A stretch of 64,000 nucleotides of DNA. Source: Selaginella moellendorffii (lineage: Eukaryota > Streptophyta > Lycopodiopsida > Selaginellales > Selaginellaceae). The first letter of the stretch is position 1; every line of letters starts with the position of its first letter. Where the stretch lies: contig NW_003314294.1 of assembly GCF_000143415.4 (NCBI RefSeq), forward strand, positions 531,473-595,472. Direction: 5' to 3'. Made by a program: the position numbers and the translations under genes. This document shows positions 1-11,600 of the stretch, piece after piece. The notes beneath the pieces were generated by a model. That model did not search any database. It saw nothing but the letters and a program-made list of their open reading frames with translations, and was not told the DNA's origin.

Positions 1-48
1 TAGTTTTAAAACTTGGTTTTAGCTTGATTTATGAATTGCACACTATAG

Positions 49-380
49 ATGATTATTGACCATTTTGCAAATACACATGAATGCATAGATGCCAAGATGT
101 GTCTTCCATTCATATATGATCATGTGGTGAGTCAAATAGATAGTGTTGACAAGCCATCAAGAATCAACATTGATGTAGTTTTTGAAAGTATAGCTACTTA
201 CCTATGTAGTGTATATGATATTAAAGGCTACTCAGTGATTCCAAAAGGTAAAGTGGTTGAAATAGCTTTGATTGCTTGTGAAGTGGAAGAATTGAATGGG
301 AGATCAAAGAAGATTTTGAATTAAATGTAAATCCTCCTCAATTAACTCCTCTTAAGCAAGAGCTTGTTAGAGAAGATGCA
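49..380 (+). pseudogene. Degenerate copy of a small conserved ORF found beside the lectin genes
   Basis: An open frame runs to 324. Its C-terminal part (GKVVE..., EELN) aligns with ORFs at 33079-33357 (+) and 4660-4846 (-). After EELN the homology continues in another frame (EIKEDFELNVNPPQLTPLKQ, then ELVREDA and a stop near 380). A deletion of about 13 nt relative to the 33 kb copy explains the frame change. The sister copies lie antisense and 3' to the lectin genes at 3798 and 34097. Lectin-like words (tcttgggtcatgctt) also occur at 541-556, so this is probably a decayed copy of the same block. I do not recognise the family and assign no function. Confidence 0.45.
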
Positions 381-876
381 TAAAGCATTTGGGTTATTTA
401 GTTTCTCTTGTGATTTTCTTAACTTTGATACAAAATTATCACCACATTTTGAGTACATGCTATATGATGCAAGCCAACAACAACCACCTCATAACTCTAT
501 GCCATATATGATATGATGATATGAATACCATACTAATAAATCTTGGGTCATGCTTCTTATACACCAATACTCCTAATAACCAAGGATCTAATAAACTAGA
601 GGATTTATAAAAAATTAAGGGAAAATTACAATTTTTTACCTGAAAGATTGAAAATGTATGGGTAATTTAAAACTTTCAAATATATCTACAAAATGTGGTC
701 TGCACTTTTCAAATAGAATAATGTTGAAAGTCATCTATTTTTCTTTCTTGTACCTTAAATCTCATTTAATTTGGACCCATGTTATTTCATGAAGAAATCT
801 AGAGCCCCAAAGCAGAGCCAGATCTTTCATTGACAGAAGAAATCGTTTGCTGACATATCCAGGAACCTTGGGCATT

Positions 877-1017
877 ATGGCACCGAAGCACTGGGAACAT
901 GCTAGGGTTGAAGAATTCAGTGGATCCAAAATGCGCACTCTTAAGCTCACTAAACCATTGCCGAAGAACTCATATGAAGAGTTGTCCAAATCATTGGGGG
1001 ATGGACTTAAGCTGTGA
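877..1017 (+). other. Short 46-codon ORF, possibly a retroelement remnant
   Basis: An ATG-to-TGA ORF encodes a 46-residue peptide containing LTKPLPKNSYEELSKSLGDG. This resembles the tail of Ty1/copia polyproteins (L-T-K-P-L-P followed by F/Y-E-x-L and LG), but the match is short and no other copia domain is visible nearby. Flanking sequence from 400 to 1198 is AT-rich and shows no other gene. The identification is tentative. Confidence 0.2.
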
Positions 1018-1198
1018 TACCTTCACCAGAGGAAGCTTTCTGAGATCGGAGATAGATTTTGTTTGGCATTTCAATGATCTTAGAGTGTATTTCGGTATTA
1101 AGACCAGACGCATAGCATTTTATTCCACCACATAATATTTGAAAGGACACCAGTGTGACCACTGGCAATGGAGCTTGCTACGCTTCACTTTCGGGGGC

Positions 1199-1772
1199 TT
1201 AAACTAGTGCCACCACTTTGAGTACAAGGTCTCCCAGTGCACCGGAAGTAGAAAAGGACGGAAGCTGCACAACACAATTCTTGCACTCATCGCTGACAGA
1301 CAGCTTATTATTGCCAGTGTATGGACAATCAAAGTGTATAGTGGCAACTTTGAAGCCCTTTGTATAGATGTCAAATCCACCTGTAGTCCCAGATGGAGAA
1401 CCTTGCCTTCCACATGCAGCAAATGGCGGGTTGGGAGAGGTTGCTCCAGCAGCAATGGTTATCCCACCTGGTGCACTGCCATCATTGTTCTTATTTGGGT
1501 ACTTATACCACTTTCCATATGATAAGAAGGAGTTTTTCACTTCTAAGGTGTCTCGTCCCAGGTTTGTGATCTTGAAGGATACCCACTGAGGATATCCCTC
1601 CCAACTTTCCATCTGCATTACACATGTATTTGTAAGCCCAGCAATTAAACTTGAGTTACGAACCGGTGACTTGAAAGATAGAAACCGAGTCCTCTTCTCC
1701 AGCCGAAGCAGCAGAAGCTAAGCTCCTAATGGATATGCAAAGCAATGCTAGAAGGAAAGAAGAACTCGACAT
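1199..1772 (-). CDS. Secreted aegerolysin-family protein
   Basis: Two exons. Exon 1 starts at the ATG at 1772-1770 and encodes a hydrophobic N-terminus (MSSSSFLLALLCISIRS, then LASAASA) that looks like a cleavable signal peptide. A 55-58 nt intron follows. Two frame-consistent choices exist: donor GT at 1659 with acceptor before 1604, or donor at 1670 with acceptor before 1612. The second exon ends at the stop at 1199. The mature part of about 135 residues has aegerolysin hallmarks in order: PQWVSFKITNLG, an ACGRQGSPSGTTGGFD segment, FDCPY, and SGALGD near the C-terminus. Aegerolysins are small beta-sandwich proteins, known mainly from fungi and bacteria, that bind membrane lipids; some act with a MACPF partner in pore formation. 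No MACPF gene is visible in this window. The upstream stretch carries a TATA-like TATAAATT near 1807. Target lipid and role are unknown; defence is only a guess. Confidence 0.8.
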
Positions 1773-2049
1773 GATTTCTTGCAAATTTGGATTTGGGCTT
1801 GCAAATTTATACTCCCTAAATATCACTTTTTAAACGTTCAACAATGGTTATGGAATCTAAAACAAAGCACAAAGTTCTAAAACTTGAACCATTTTTAAAC
1901 AGGTTAGTGCCTCCTACTCAAAAGGTTTAGACTAAGGAGCAGTATGTGGCATAATTGTCAGTCTCACGTGAAAGATTGCGACGTATAGCGACGTTTAGCT
2001 TTCCAACACTAGAGTATAATTATCATAGGAGAAAATTGAAAAGATCGAT

Positions 2050-2970
2050 CGTCACATATTTCAGCTGAATTCTTCCGTGAAATGGTCGTTGTTTAAGAAA
2101 TGCAGTACCAACGGGAGCAAGAGTTCACGGCGAGATCCTCCAATTTTGCAGCAAAACCAGGAATCTGTCGCGTGCAAAAGAGATTTACGAATTCGGGGGG
2201 AGTGACGATTGTGCAGCAAGCAGCTGCACAATCCATCCATGAATTTGGATGGATCCATGCACATTCATGAAATTGGAAATCCAGATGTTTGGAAGATGTG
2301 GGAGCTTGCAAGAAGCAAGAGAGAGATCGCATGGGATCTGCAAGGAATCGTTTCTTGTGGAACAACATGATTGCTGCGCAGGATATGCCAAAACGGCTAT
2401 CGGGAGTGAAGGAATTGCTATGGGAGACAAGAACATTGTAGCCTGGAATCAGGTCAAAGATATTGAAAAGGAAAGATAATTTGATGCAATGCCGGATAAG
2501 TTTAGTGGACTACGATTCTTACAGCATATGCCCGGTGTGGGTATTTGATAAAAGCGAAGCTAATCTGTGATTCGATAACATGTTTTCCTGGAATTCAACG
2601 AGGCCTTTTCGAACGAATTCCCGAGCACGCCTCATGACGTGGAATTGGCTATCTTTTAAATGCCAAAGCCGAGAGAGTTGTTTCCTCCATCGTCAGAGCA
2701 TATGCCCGGAGCGGGCATACGACCAGAGCCAAGCGGATGTTCGCTGCCTTCTCGGGAAGAAAGATCTCATCGCCTGAACACGGCCTTGTCGCATTGCCAG
2801 GATCACGGCAGAGACACCATCAACGTGGCGTTTGATCCCGAGCATTCGGCGTTTGTGAGCGTTCTTGGTGCTTGCGGCCAGCTTGGGCTGTTCTAGTGGG
2901 GATGGAGCTACTTTCGAAACATGCCCAATGATCACCGCCAAGTGGATCTCTGCACTTGATCTGGTCAACT
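2050..2970 (+). pseudogene. Decayed PPR protein gene
   Basis: Scattered PPR signatures occur in different frames of the + strand: MFGRCGSLQEARE near 2290, IVRAYARSGHTTRAKRMF near 2690-2750, and FVSVLGACGQLG near 2850-2890. Together they follow the order expected for a PLS-class PPR protein (a region with a conserved cysteine and W/Y positions), but stops and frameshifts separate them. No start codon or continuous frame can be assigned. Plant PPR proteins act in organelle RNA processing; this copy cannot encode one. Confidence 0.6.
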
Positions 2971-2990
2971 AGCTGCCGAGGATCTCATAT

Positions 2991-3797
2991 CCAGCGATTT
3001 ATTCTTTCCTGGAGTTCAGAAATCATCCTCAATGCTGATGCTTCTTGGAAAAATTAAGATATAAATATCTTTGAAATGTCCAAGGCATCTGTTCTTCACT
3101 CTTATTATCATCACGATTGCGCCGCCTGGCACCAGTCGCACTTTGAAAGAGAAATTTGCCGCAGGAGTGATTGTTTCCTTCAAGCTGGAATGAAACCTAA
3201 GTTTGCTCATAGATCTAGATGTTTGTAATAATGTATGTATGGTATGTTTGATCTTGGGTACTTTACAAGTTGACTACATTTTGATATTTTCTTATCTATA
3301 CTAATATATCTTCTCTAAATCTCTTTAGAATTTTTGAGCAGCATAAACCTTTTTATACAGGGTTTTCTCAAAACCCAATTTTAGGTCTATATAATTTTCA
3401 TTTGGGCAATTTACATAGCTTTTGAGTGCGTTTAATAAGTTTTCTCAAAAAAAAAATTCTATGATATTGTACCACTTGTGTCTAGCTTCCCACAGTTGTA
3501 TAGTTTTATATTGTATATTGCAAGTGTGAATGTGTTAATCATGTCTGCCATTTCTTATAGGAATTCATCTATATAAAAACTTCTTAAAACTTCATGAAAC
3601 TTCCAGGGGTATTTTTGTCTGTTTCAATCTTTTGAGGGTAAAATTATTTTCACGTACCGAGGTGTGAATATTCAGTATCAAGAATATGGACAAAATTTAA
3701 AATTCTAATCTGTATGCAAAAGTCAATATTATGGCGGACTTAAACGACTCCTCAACTTTACTTATACAGATAAGATAGAAAGGTTTGATCTATTATC
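2991..3797. other. AT-rich intergenic stretch upstream of the lectin gene
   Basis: No open frame with recognisable similarity was seen. The stretch is AT-rich with A/T runs (for example near 3445-3455). It presumably includes the promoter and 5' leader of the lectin gene at 3798, but no clear core promoter element could be assigned. Confidence 0.4.
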
Positions 3798-4634
3798 ATG
3801 TTGATCTTGTTGTTGGTGACCCTATTAAGTAGCATCCCTCACTCGAGCCCTCAAATAATTGTTGATCCAGGCATAGGAGGGAGAATACGTCGTGAATACT
3901 TTCCAATCATCATAGGCGGCCTTGCCAGCTTGGTGACGAACATCCCAGGCGGCCCAGTCTCACCTGGTATATTTGCTACGGTTGTTTTAGTTGGCAGCCA
4001 GCAGTGCCTCCTCCGTGTCTCCTTTTACAGCAACACCTGTGATGCCACACCAACACATGACGACACGCTTAGACGCTACCAACTTATCTTTGCATTTCAG
4101 AACCTCCTACATATAATGTTGAACAACTTGTATGCAACAGGAGCAAACTATATTACAATCATTAATGGAAGATTTGGGATGGAGTATGTGCTTGACGAGG
4201 CAACTCAGCAAGACTCACATCAGAGCTCTATGCTATACGATCTTGGGTCATGCTTCCCATATGTCAACATGATCCAGAGTGGGCCAAAGTCACGAGTCTA
4301 CTCAAGGGTCAATGCTGGGTCAAAGTTGGAGTCTCAAAATGGGTGGTACTCAATGGAGGTGCGGTATGGGTGTGACATGGTGGTCAAAAAGGCAAGTGGT
4401 GTCTTGTGGAAAACAGATGTGAGAGAAAGTAGCCAAACTGGCTGCTACTTTGCATTGCAAATGGATGGGAATGGTGTGCTTGAGAATGAGAGTGTTTGTG
4501 TTTGGGCAACAAATACTATGGAAGGCGGATTGATTTCATCAATATTAGTGATGCAGAATGATGGCAATCTAGTGTTGTACAAAACTGACACACAGAAAGT
4601 AGTGTGGGCATCTAATACAAATAATAATAAATAA
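3798..4634 (+). CDS. Secreted B-lectin (GNA-type mannose-binding-like) protein, 278 aa
   Basis: Single open frame. Residues 1-19 (MLILLLVTLLSSIPHSSPQ) look like a signal peptide. The N-terminal half (about residues 20-165) contains INGRFGMEYVLDEATQQDS and is not a domain I recognise. It is shared, highly diverged, with the protein at 52914. The C-terminal part (about 165-278) reads as three bulb-lectin repeats. The last one carries an intact Q-x-D-x-N-x-V-x-Y site (QNDGNLVLY, followed by VVWASNT); the first two (YGCDMVV, QMDGNGVLE) are degenerate. That pattern suggests a single functional mannose-type pocket, if any. The family binds mannose-rich glycans and often serves in defence or storage. 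A truncated inverted copy of the block lies at 32895-34096. A degenerate small ORF converges from the other strand just downstream. Confidence 0.75.
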   Translation: MLILLLVTLLSSIPHSSPQIIVDPGIGGRIRREYFPIIIGGLASLVTNIPGGPVSPGIFATVVLVGSQQCLLRVSFYSNTCDATPTHDDTLRRYQLIFAFQNLLHIMLNNLYATGANYITIINGRFGMEYVLDEATQQDSHQSSMLYDLGSCFPYVNMIQSGPKSRVYSRVNAGSKLESQNGWYSMEVRYGCDMVVKKASGVLWKTDVRESSQTGCYFALQMDGNGVLENESVCVWATNTMEGGLISSILVMQNDGNLVLYKTDTQKVVWASNTNNNK

Positions 4635-4659
4635 TATATACTATATATCACTATACTCT

Positions 4660-5110
4660 TTGTTAAGTAGCATTTTCCTTGACTAGTTCTTGTTTGAAGA
4701 GTATTCACACTTAGTTTGAATTCTTCTTTGATCTCTTCAAAAGGACCAGCATTCAGTTCTTCCATTACATCAATAGTTAGAGCCCTTGTCTCAACCACCT
4801 TACCTCTAGACATGCTCAGCATTGCTTTGATGTTGTAGGTAAACATATGGCATTAATTTTGTCTAGGTCTACTGAAGCTTGCAATGTCATCATCCCGTCC
4901 ATACACATGTAGGGGCATACATCATGAAAGCATTGCACATTTAGTCACGCCTTATAAAAATCAATATCAACTCTAATTTACTTTCCTTTCCAATAATTTT
5001 ATTGGTATCATAAGATGCTTATTTGTCTTCTTTAGTAAATCCAAATTCAGGCTTATAGATAGAAACAACTTTGCTTGACTCCATTTTAACAACTGGTTAA
5101 GGTAATTAAT
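4660..5110 (-). pseudogene. Degenerate small ORF convergent with the lectin gene
   Basis: On the minus strand, the words MESSKVVSIYKPEFGFTKED (from about 5084), KIIGKESKLEL, then KVVETRALTIDVMEELNAGP and FEEIKEEFKLS (to about 4700) follow one another with stops between them. The distal part aligns closely with the ORF at 33079-33357 and with the frameshifted copy at 49-380. Its deletion near LQ removes the conserved terminus (LAPLEQELVKED in the 33 kb copy). Amino-acid conservation across three copies suggests that a real protein was once encoded here. Family and function are unknown. Confidence 0.4.
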
Positions 5111-5201
5111 TTATTGGAGTGAATCATTTAGCTGGTGGAGCCCAATATTACTTAAAAACCTTCAACATCCATGAAATAAAGCCAATGAGTAAACACTACG
5201 A

Positions 5202-5660
5202 TCACACCAAACAGCCTTTTCCCTGATTGTCATAGAAAGCAAAACTTGGAGACTGCACTGTCCTCTCGTCCCAATCCATCCTTCTGCAAGCCGTATTCAA
5301 AGTAGTTGACTCCGTCAGAAAGATCAAGGCAGATACCCCAAGATAACAACGAGCACACGCAATCGACTTTGAGAACGCGGCAGCAAGAACCTCTCGGAAG
5401 TGATCTGGTTCCGGATCGCGGGAGTCATGGGCGGAGAATCTAGCAGCCGTGTTCTTGACCAAAAGCTGAACTTTGGAGTGATCCTGCGGCGTCGTGGGAT
5501 CGTTGTCACTGTCCCTGGTCTTGGTGAGAGCTCCGAGAGGGCATTGTCCGACAACGCGGAGCTCTTCATCGTCTCTATGCTCGAGCAAGCCGCAGAAGAG
5601 CACAAAGTTGGCAACCACCGCAAGTGGAGATTGTTTCCGCTGCAGCCCTTGTAGCTCCAA
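5202..5660 (-). CDS. Hypothetical protein, 152 aa
   Basis: The longest reading frame in this gap begins with an ATG at 5660. It contains two mildly hydrophobic patches (SPLAVVANFVLFCGLL near the N-terminus and CYLGVSALIFL near residue 105). I recognise no family. The same region is open on other frames, so chance cannot be excluded. It lies 77 bp downstream of the GRAS stop codon on the same strand and could be a gene fragment or a membrane-protein remnant. Confidence 0.25.
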   Translation of the reverse strand: MELQGLQRKQSPLAVVANFVLFCGLLEHRDDEELRVVGQCPLGALTKTRDSDNDPTTPQDHSKVQLLVKNTAARFSAHDSRDPEPDHFREVLAAAFSKSIACARCYLGVSALIFLTESTTLNTACRRMDWDERTVQSPSFAFYDNQGKGCLV

Positions 5661-5736
5661 TCTCCGTGTCTACTTTAAATCACAGACAGCGTCATCTATG
5701 CTAGAAAAGGAACTTTGGAAAAGCTGACCAGAGTTT

Positions 5737-6881
5737 CTACTTGCTCGTCCTCCAGGCGCTCATCGCAAAGACGATACTCTCCTTCCATCCGAGCAGCAGC
5801 CAGTGCCCATCCACGCCCAGCTTGAAGTTGTTGTTTAGCTTGCTGCTGCTGCACCACACGTCCTTCACCACCTCGATCGTTTCCGGTCGAACCGGCAGCA
5901 GCTCAAATCCAGCTCTTCTAGCCCTCGAGTCCCAGCTCCTGTAAGAATTTGCCCGCTCAATCCTTTCAACGCCCTCCAGAGCCACCACGTCCATGATCAC
6001 CTTTGCAATGATGTTCCCCATGAAATCATACTCCTCCGGCATGTCCTCTTGCAGGAGCAGCGTCTCGAACAGCTCCATCCTCGTGAAAAGCGTATCGAGC
6101 GCCCCCTCGAAACGTTGGATGAAGAAAGGAGAGCTCAAGTTGGAGGTGGCATCCAACACGCACTGTATGAACAGGTCCGGTTTGAGGCTGTAAACTCTTT
6201 CGAAGAAGAGCTTCCGCGGATTGTTCCCGACGCTGCCATCTTCTCGCAAATGCCGGAGGCGGAGGTTGCAATTCACGATGAGCAAGTCCTCGACGTGCGT
6301 CTTGGGCTGGACCAATTCCCAGGACGTGCTCGTGATCGCGTCGAAGTCGAGCGAGACTCCACAGCTCTTGGCAAACTCGACGAGGTTTCTCCCCGTCTCC
6401 TTGACGTCCACGCGAGGAAGGTCGATCCCGGTGATCTTCATCGCCGGGGGGCCTTGCGGGCGCTGCGAGAGCGCCTTGATGACGTGAGGCCACTGGCAGC
6501 CATACTGGATCCCATAGTCGACGATGTGAATTCTCTTCGCGTCCTGGCAAACGTTGAAGATGTTGCAAGCGGCAAATCGCTGGGTGACCCTGAAGGATGG
6601 GAGATTGAGCAGCCGGACGTGGACAGAGTGCCTCTCTCGGATCCCCTTCACCATGGCACTGTATACCTGTGGCCCAAACCCTGTGAAGCGCGCAATCAGG
6701 GCATCCGCGAAGAACAAGGCCGTGCGTTCTTCACTGCTGCCCCCTGGCGATGCCAGGCTCCTCACCTCGCTGATGATCCTGTAGACGTCGGCGCCGTGAT
6801 TCCCAGCCACTGCTCGAGCCGCCTCCAGGAGCATCGATTTGAAGAGATTCGTCCTGGATTCTTGGAAACCTTGACCGTCGA

Positions 6882-6917
<36 letters not shown>

Positions 6918-7173
6918 GCGAAATGTTTCGACGCTTGGAATCCCCACGGCCCGCCGAGACCAGGGCGCCGAGCTCCGCGATGAGATTCTTATAGGGATCC
7001 TGGAGCTGGATCATCAGCGGCGGCTCCTCCTCGTCGTCCAGGAGCATCCGGGAAATGTAGGCGAGCGTGGGATCGTTGGGATCCTCGACGTGCTGGCGCT
7101 GCGGCACTGGATCGAGACGAACCTGGTGGTGGAGGAGCACGGCGCGCAGCTTGGAGACGAGGTCGGCGCCCAT
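5737..7173 (-). CDS. GRAS-domain transcription regulator, 478 aa (LISCL-like)
   Basis: Intronless, as is usual for GRAS genes. After a variable N-terminus with a run of ten prolines (near residue 90), the GRAS domain occupies about residues 108-478. The leucine-rich LHRI has LLEAARAVAGN, and the VHIID motif appears as IHIVDYGIQYGCQWP. LHRII has FAKSCGVSLDF, the PFYRE region contains NPRKLFFERVYSLKPDLF, and the SAW motif is WLLLGWKESIVFAMSAW at the C-terminus. The IVDYGIQYG version of VHIID and the RKLFFER segment point to the LISCL (SCL9/14-type) subfamily, whose members are nuclear co-regulators in stress and development. It is clearly diverged from the GRAS genes at 21936 and 41202, so it is an older paralogue. 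The flanks share no duplication with those genes. Confidence 0.92.
6884..6913. repeat. GGC trinucleotide repeat encoding polyproline
   Basis: Ten GGC units on the + strand, which read CCG-type proline codons on the coding minus strand of the GRAS gene. It is a likely length-variable microsatellite inside a coding region. Confidence 0.9.
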
Positions 7174-7379
7174 CGCGAAGCTCGCGAAAGCTTCTCGCGA
7201 GGAAAGAAGACGTGATTCGCTTGATATGCCCTGCCTGATGATATGTGTTGCATTTTTATAAGTTTTTTATTAAGGGTCAGTACGCTAACATTTCTCTTTC
7301 GTTATTGTTTTATCCAGAAATATCTATAGATTAACAAACGTATTATGAAATAAACCTAGACAATAGCAGCAGCATTTTC

Positions 7380-8290
7380 GTTGAGAAGCTCTTGCTAGCG
7401 AGCATTTTCATCTCGTATGGAGGACCAACGCTTGGTTCTCCTCACCACCATCAGGCAGAACCAGCGACTGTGATCGATGCCATCGATACGAATCACCACC
7501 TGATCATACGTAAATGGAACACGAATCTTCGCCTGGGTGCATTCAATCGCTATCTGCGCCTGTAGATGCGATCAGTAGCACTAACAATCAGATGAATCAC
7601 TGAAGCTGCATATACCACTTTGTGCGCGGGAATGGTGACTTGATACTCCGATTGCCTTTTAGACGTCAATGCCTTGTGGTGGTGACGCTCTCCGTCATGG
7701 TGGCCACCACAGCCATGCGCGGCCACCACCGCTGCGAGAAGATAGCGCACTCCAAAGATGGACTGGTGAATCCTGGTGAATCGCAGCCTCTTTGACTATG
7801 AAATGGGCATCAGATCATCATCTGTAGTTGAAGCTTTGAGTACATTCTCCCTTCTGGTGTAGTAGCGATTTGTAGAAATCGTGCAGGCCTGATGCTGCTG
7901 CTCAGTTTGATCGGGGCAAAACATGATCTTGAGTTTTGTTCATGCGCGGCTAAGGTGCCATTGCTAGCCCAATGCTGAAGATGGATTCTCCATGGCCAAT
8001 AGTGCTCCACTTTGTGAACTTATACTGGGATTTTGTACGGAGAGACGATGATTCAAGCCAACTTGAAGGGTGTGTTGAAGGTGTAGTTTTGACAATGAAC
8101 ATCTCTAGCGTTTGGAACGTGTTGCTCGTCCTTGCTTTCAAGAGAGTGACAAGCAAGTTTAGAGCTGGATAGAAAGTTTAGCATTCGAGCTTAGCAATAA
8201 GATCGATTTACAACAGCAAGTACGGAGGAAATTGTACATAAAATTGAAGTGTCAAACCTCATTTTCTTGATTTTCTTTTCAATTTTTTTT
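7380..8290. repeat. Duplicated block R, first copy (no clear gene)
   Basis: From about 7610 to 8290 this matches 24430-25105 nearly base for base apart from indels, and it leads directly into the ABC1K block in both places. A minus-strand stretch at 7395-7565 reads ECTQAKIRVPFTYDQVVIRI, then DGID. It resembles ECIDAKMCLPFIYDHVV of the ORF at 49-324. A further ORF (7550-7750, -) has a hydrophobic start. No function can be assigned. Confidence 0.6.
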
Positions 8291-8653
8291 TTCCAGAGAA
8301 AAAGGTTGTTCTAGTTTCCACAGACAATACGGCTGTGACCAGTCAAACAAAAGCCACTAGGCCTAGTTATATAGAGACGAACCAGCATGATATTTCAAAG
8401 TGTTAATCAGGAGATGATGTTAATATTTGTCAACTTTTAGTCTCAAGGTTTTTAATGATACTTCCAGAAGCATGGTTTGATCGTGAAGGAAGCTTCTTGC
8501 TTTTGCGAGCGACGCAACCGTCAGATTTTGGAATCCTTGATTCTAATCGTACGACTGTGGCTCGGCGGAGATGCCTTTTAAGCCGGCATTTTCGGACATG
8601 GCGATCGCAGTGGTGGAGAGCGAGCTAGGGTTTTGGAGCGCGACACCGACCAA

Positions 8654-11600
8654 ATGGCGTGGGGGAGCGCACTCTGGAGGCGCGTCAAGGTGTTCCGGGT
8701 AGCATTGCAGGTCTTCTTGGATTACAGGGTGCGTATCTCTTGCTTTTCGAGAGCTTGCGATTGATCCACCGGTCGAAAATTTCCAGGCCGCGCGCAAGAA
8801 GGCCGCTGGATTGCCCAAGGAGGATCAGAACCTGCTGTGGGATCGCATCCATCACAGGAATGCCGAGCGCATTTTGGCGGCGATCACCGAATTGGAGGGA
8901 CTGTGGGTGAAATTTGGGCAGTATTTATCCACTCGAGCGGATGTTCTTCCGGAAGCTTACATCTCCATGTTTCGCCAGCTCCAAGACTCACTACCTCCTC
9001 GTCCCATTGCCGAGGCAACTTGCTTTCCTCATTTTTTATTTTTTTTTGTTCTCTCTTTATTGATCCTTCTCTTTCGCCAGGTATCCGCTACTATAGAAAA
9101 GCAACTGGGAAAACCATTGGACGAGCTGTTCTCAGAGTTCGACCGGAAGCCTTTAGCTACTGCCTCGGTCAGTTTCTTTCGCCTTCGATTCTTTTTTCTT
9201 GTCTTAGAACTCAAGCTAACGTATTGCTTTTTCAACACAGATAGCGCAAGTTCATCGGGCGCGCATGAAGGACGGCCGTGATGTTGTAGTGAAAGTCCAA
9301 CATCAAGGCATTAAGGAGTGCGTTTTACAGGTTCTACATTTTAACACCTTTTAGAGGTATTTGTAGCGTAGAGACTTAATTCTCATGCCAGCCATTGATC
9401 GGGATTCGCTTGTCCAGGACTTGTACAATGCACGAGTGATTGTTGAGTGGGTCGCATGGGCGGAGCCTGATTACGATTTCGGCCCTGTTCTAGACGAATG
9501 GTGCAGAGAAGTTCCCCAAGAGTTGAATTTCAACCAGGAAGCGGGTATGGACATTTCCATGCATTCTTTGTTTTTATTTACTTCTACTTTCTTCTTCTCC
9601 AGAAAACACTAAGAAAGTAGCACACAACCTCAAATCATGGACCAAAGACGGTACCATCAGTATCGATCCTGTTGATGTGCTTCTACCTGAAGTCGTTCAG
9701 GTTCATGTTAAGCTTCTTGAAAACCAAGCTGCTGTAACTCGAGTTTTGTTGTTTGTTGTTAACAGTCAGCCGAGAAAGTCCTGATTCTCACGTACATGGA
9801 TGGAGTTCGTATAAATGATGTGGCTGGCCTTGATAGACTAGGCGTGGACAAGCAAGCTGCTGTCGAAACTATCACCCGGGCATACGCTCACCAGATTTAT
9901 ATCGACGGATTTTTTAATGCCGATCCTCATCCTGGTGAGTGGACTGAAACTAATTCCTGAAATGCTAACATCTTTTCGTGAACAGGGAATTTTCTAATAA
10001 GTACTCAACCACCTTTCCGACCAATTTTACTTGACTTCGGGCTCACAAAGTCCATCTCAATGCCTTTTAGGCAGTCACTGGCGAAGATGCTTCTTGCTGC
10101 TGCCGAGGTACGTCGAAAACAAAACAATGCGTGCTAACACTGCTTTGTGTAGGGAGATTATTCTGCTTTGTTGTCCGCATTTTCTGAGATGGGGCTTGTT
10201 CTGAAGCTGGACATGCCAGAAGAGGCGATGGAAATCACCAACTTTTTTTTCCGTCGTTCTTTGCCGGCTGAGGAATCTGTGGTAAGGTTGTTTTACGTAT
10301 TTGGACTTTGAGAACATTGAAACTTGACAGGCCGAAATGAAAGAGCTCGTCAAAGATAACGATAAGCGCATCCAACGTTTAAAATCCAGGCTAGACAGTA
10401 AAGAGACTCTTCGTACTCCAGTAAGTGGTCATGTTTCGAAGATTTAAAGACCAATTTCCGTGACGCTTTCAGGTTTCTGCTTTCCCAACTGACGCTGTGT
10501 TTTTCATGCGAGTCCTAGGCCTACTAAGAGGTAAAGCTCTTGTGACTTTCAGAAAGAGTAGAGATTCATTAGGATGTTGCAGGACTCTCTTCGGTACTCG
10601 GTGCGAGAGTGGTTTATCTTGAGATCATGAAGCCATACGCAGAAGCAGTACTATATAGGTTTGTACTGTTTCTATTTGCTATAGTCTGACACGAAATTAA
10701 TTGCAGTGGTGGTCGCTCTAATAGTGGGAACGAACTACCAATTTTTGATAGTCCATTGCATTCTCAGGCTGAGGTCAAGCTCCATCAACTTTTACGTGAG
10801 ATGCACAAGCAACAACGGATACTTGGTGTTCAAGTAAGTTTTTTCTATACCAGTTTTAGTTTAGAACAATGTTTTCCAGGTTTGTGCGTACAAGGATGGG
10901 AAAGTTATCGTCGATACAGCGGCTGGTTACCTTGGAAAGTATGATCCTCGCCCGGTGCGTTGTGACAGTTTGTTTCCGGTGTTCTCCGCCACAAAAGGAG
11001 TTACGGCGGCCTTGTTACACTGGCTTGCAGATCACGGGTGAGATTTTTGCGGTTATGCCACTAAGGCTGACATCATTTGTACTTCGTTTCCTAGAAAACT
11101 ATCGCTGGCGGAAAAGATTTCCAGCATCTGGCCCGAGTTTGCGGAGAATCACAAGGACGCTTGCACAGTAACATTAAATCTTAGATTTTCCTTGTGAGTC
11201 TCATTTTCTGTATGACAGGTTGCACATGCCTTGAACCATACCTGTGGCCTACAAAATGCGCTGTATGATGTGCTAAGGAAGAATCCTCTGGCTATGTGCG
11301 ATTGGAGTGAGATGCTAAAGCTCATTGCAGCCGCCAAACCAGAATCACCCCCTGGCCAAGATCAAAAGTACCACGCTCTTTCGTTTGGATGGATATGCGG
11401 TGGGATAGCTGAGGTACAACGTTTCTTTGACAGGCCTCGTGCAGTTTTACATTTCTTTTTCTTTACTTGCAGAAAGCCACCGGGAAAACGTTCCAACAAC
11501 TTATCGAAGAAGCGTTTGTTACACCGCTGAATGTTACTGGCGAGTTTTACGTCGGCATTCCTCCTGGTACAGTCCAGACATTCTCAAGTCTATGACATGC

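Noticed and set aside
5202..5660. Assignment of the hypothetical ORF to a membrane DUF1218-like family
   Set aside because: Hydrophobic patches are too short and the cysteine pattern does not fit; left as hypothetical.
6049..7215. 388-codon open frame antisense to the GRAS gene
   Set aside because: Arises from the GC-rich codon use of the GRAS gene on the other strand; no recognisable protein features.
8598..8653. Earlier ATG (8598) as the ABC1K start
   Set aside because: It is out of frame with the kinase and hits a stop within exon 1; the ATG at 8654 gives the frame that splices correctly.
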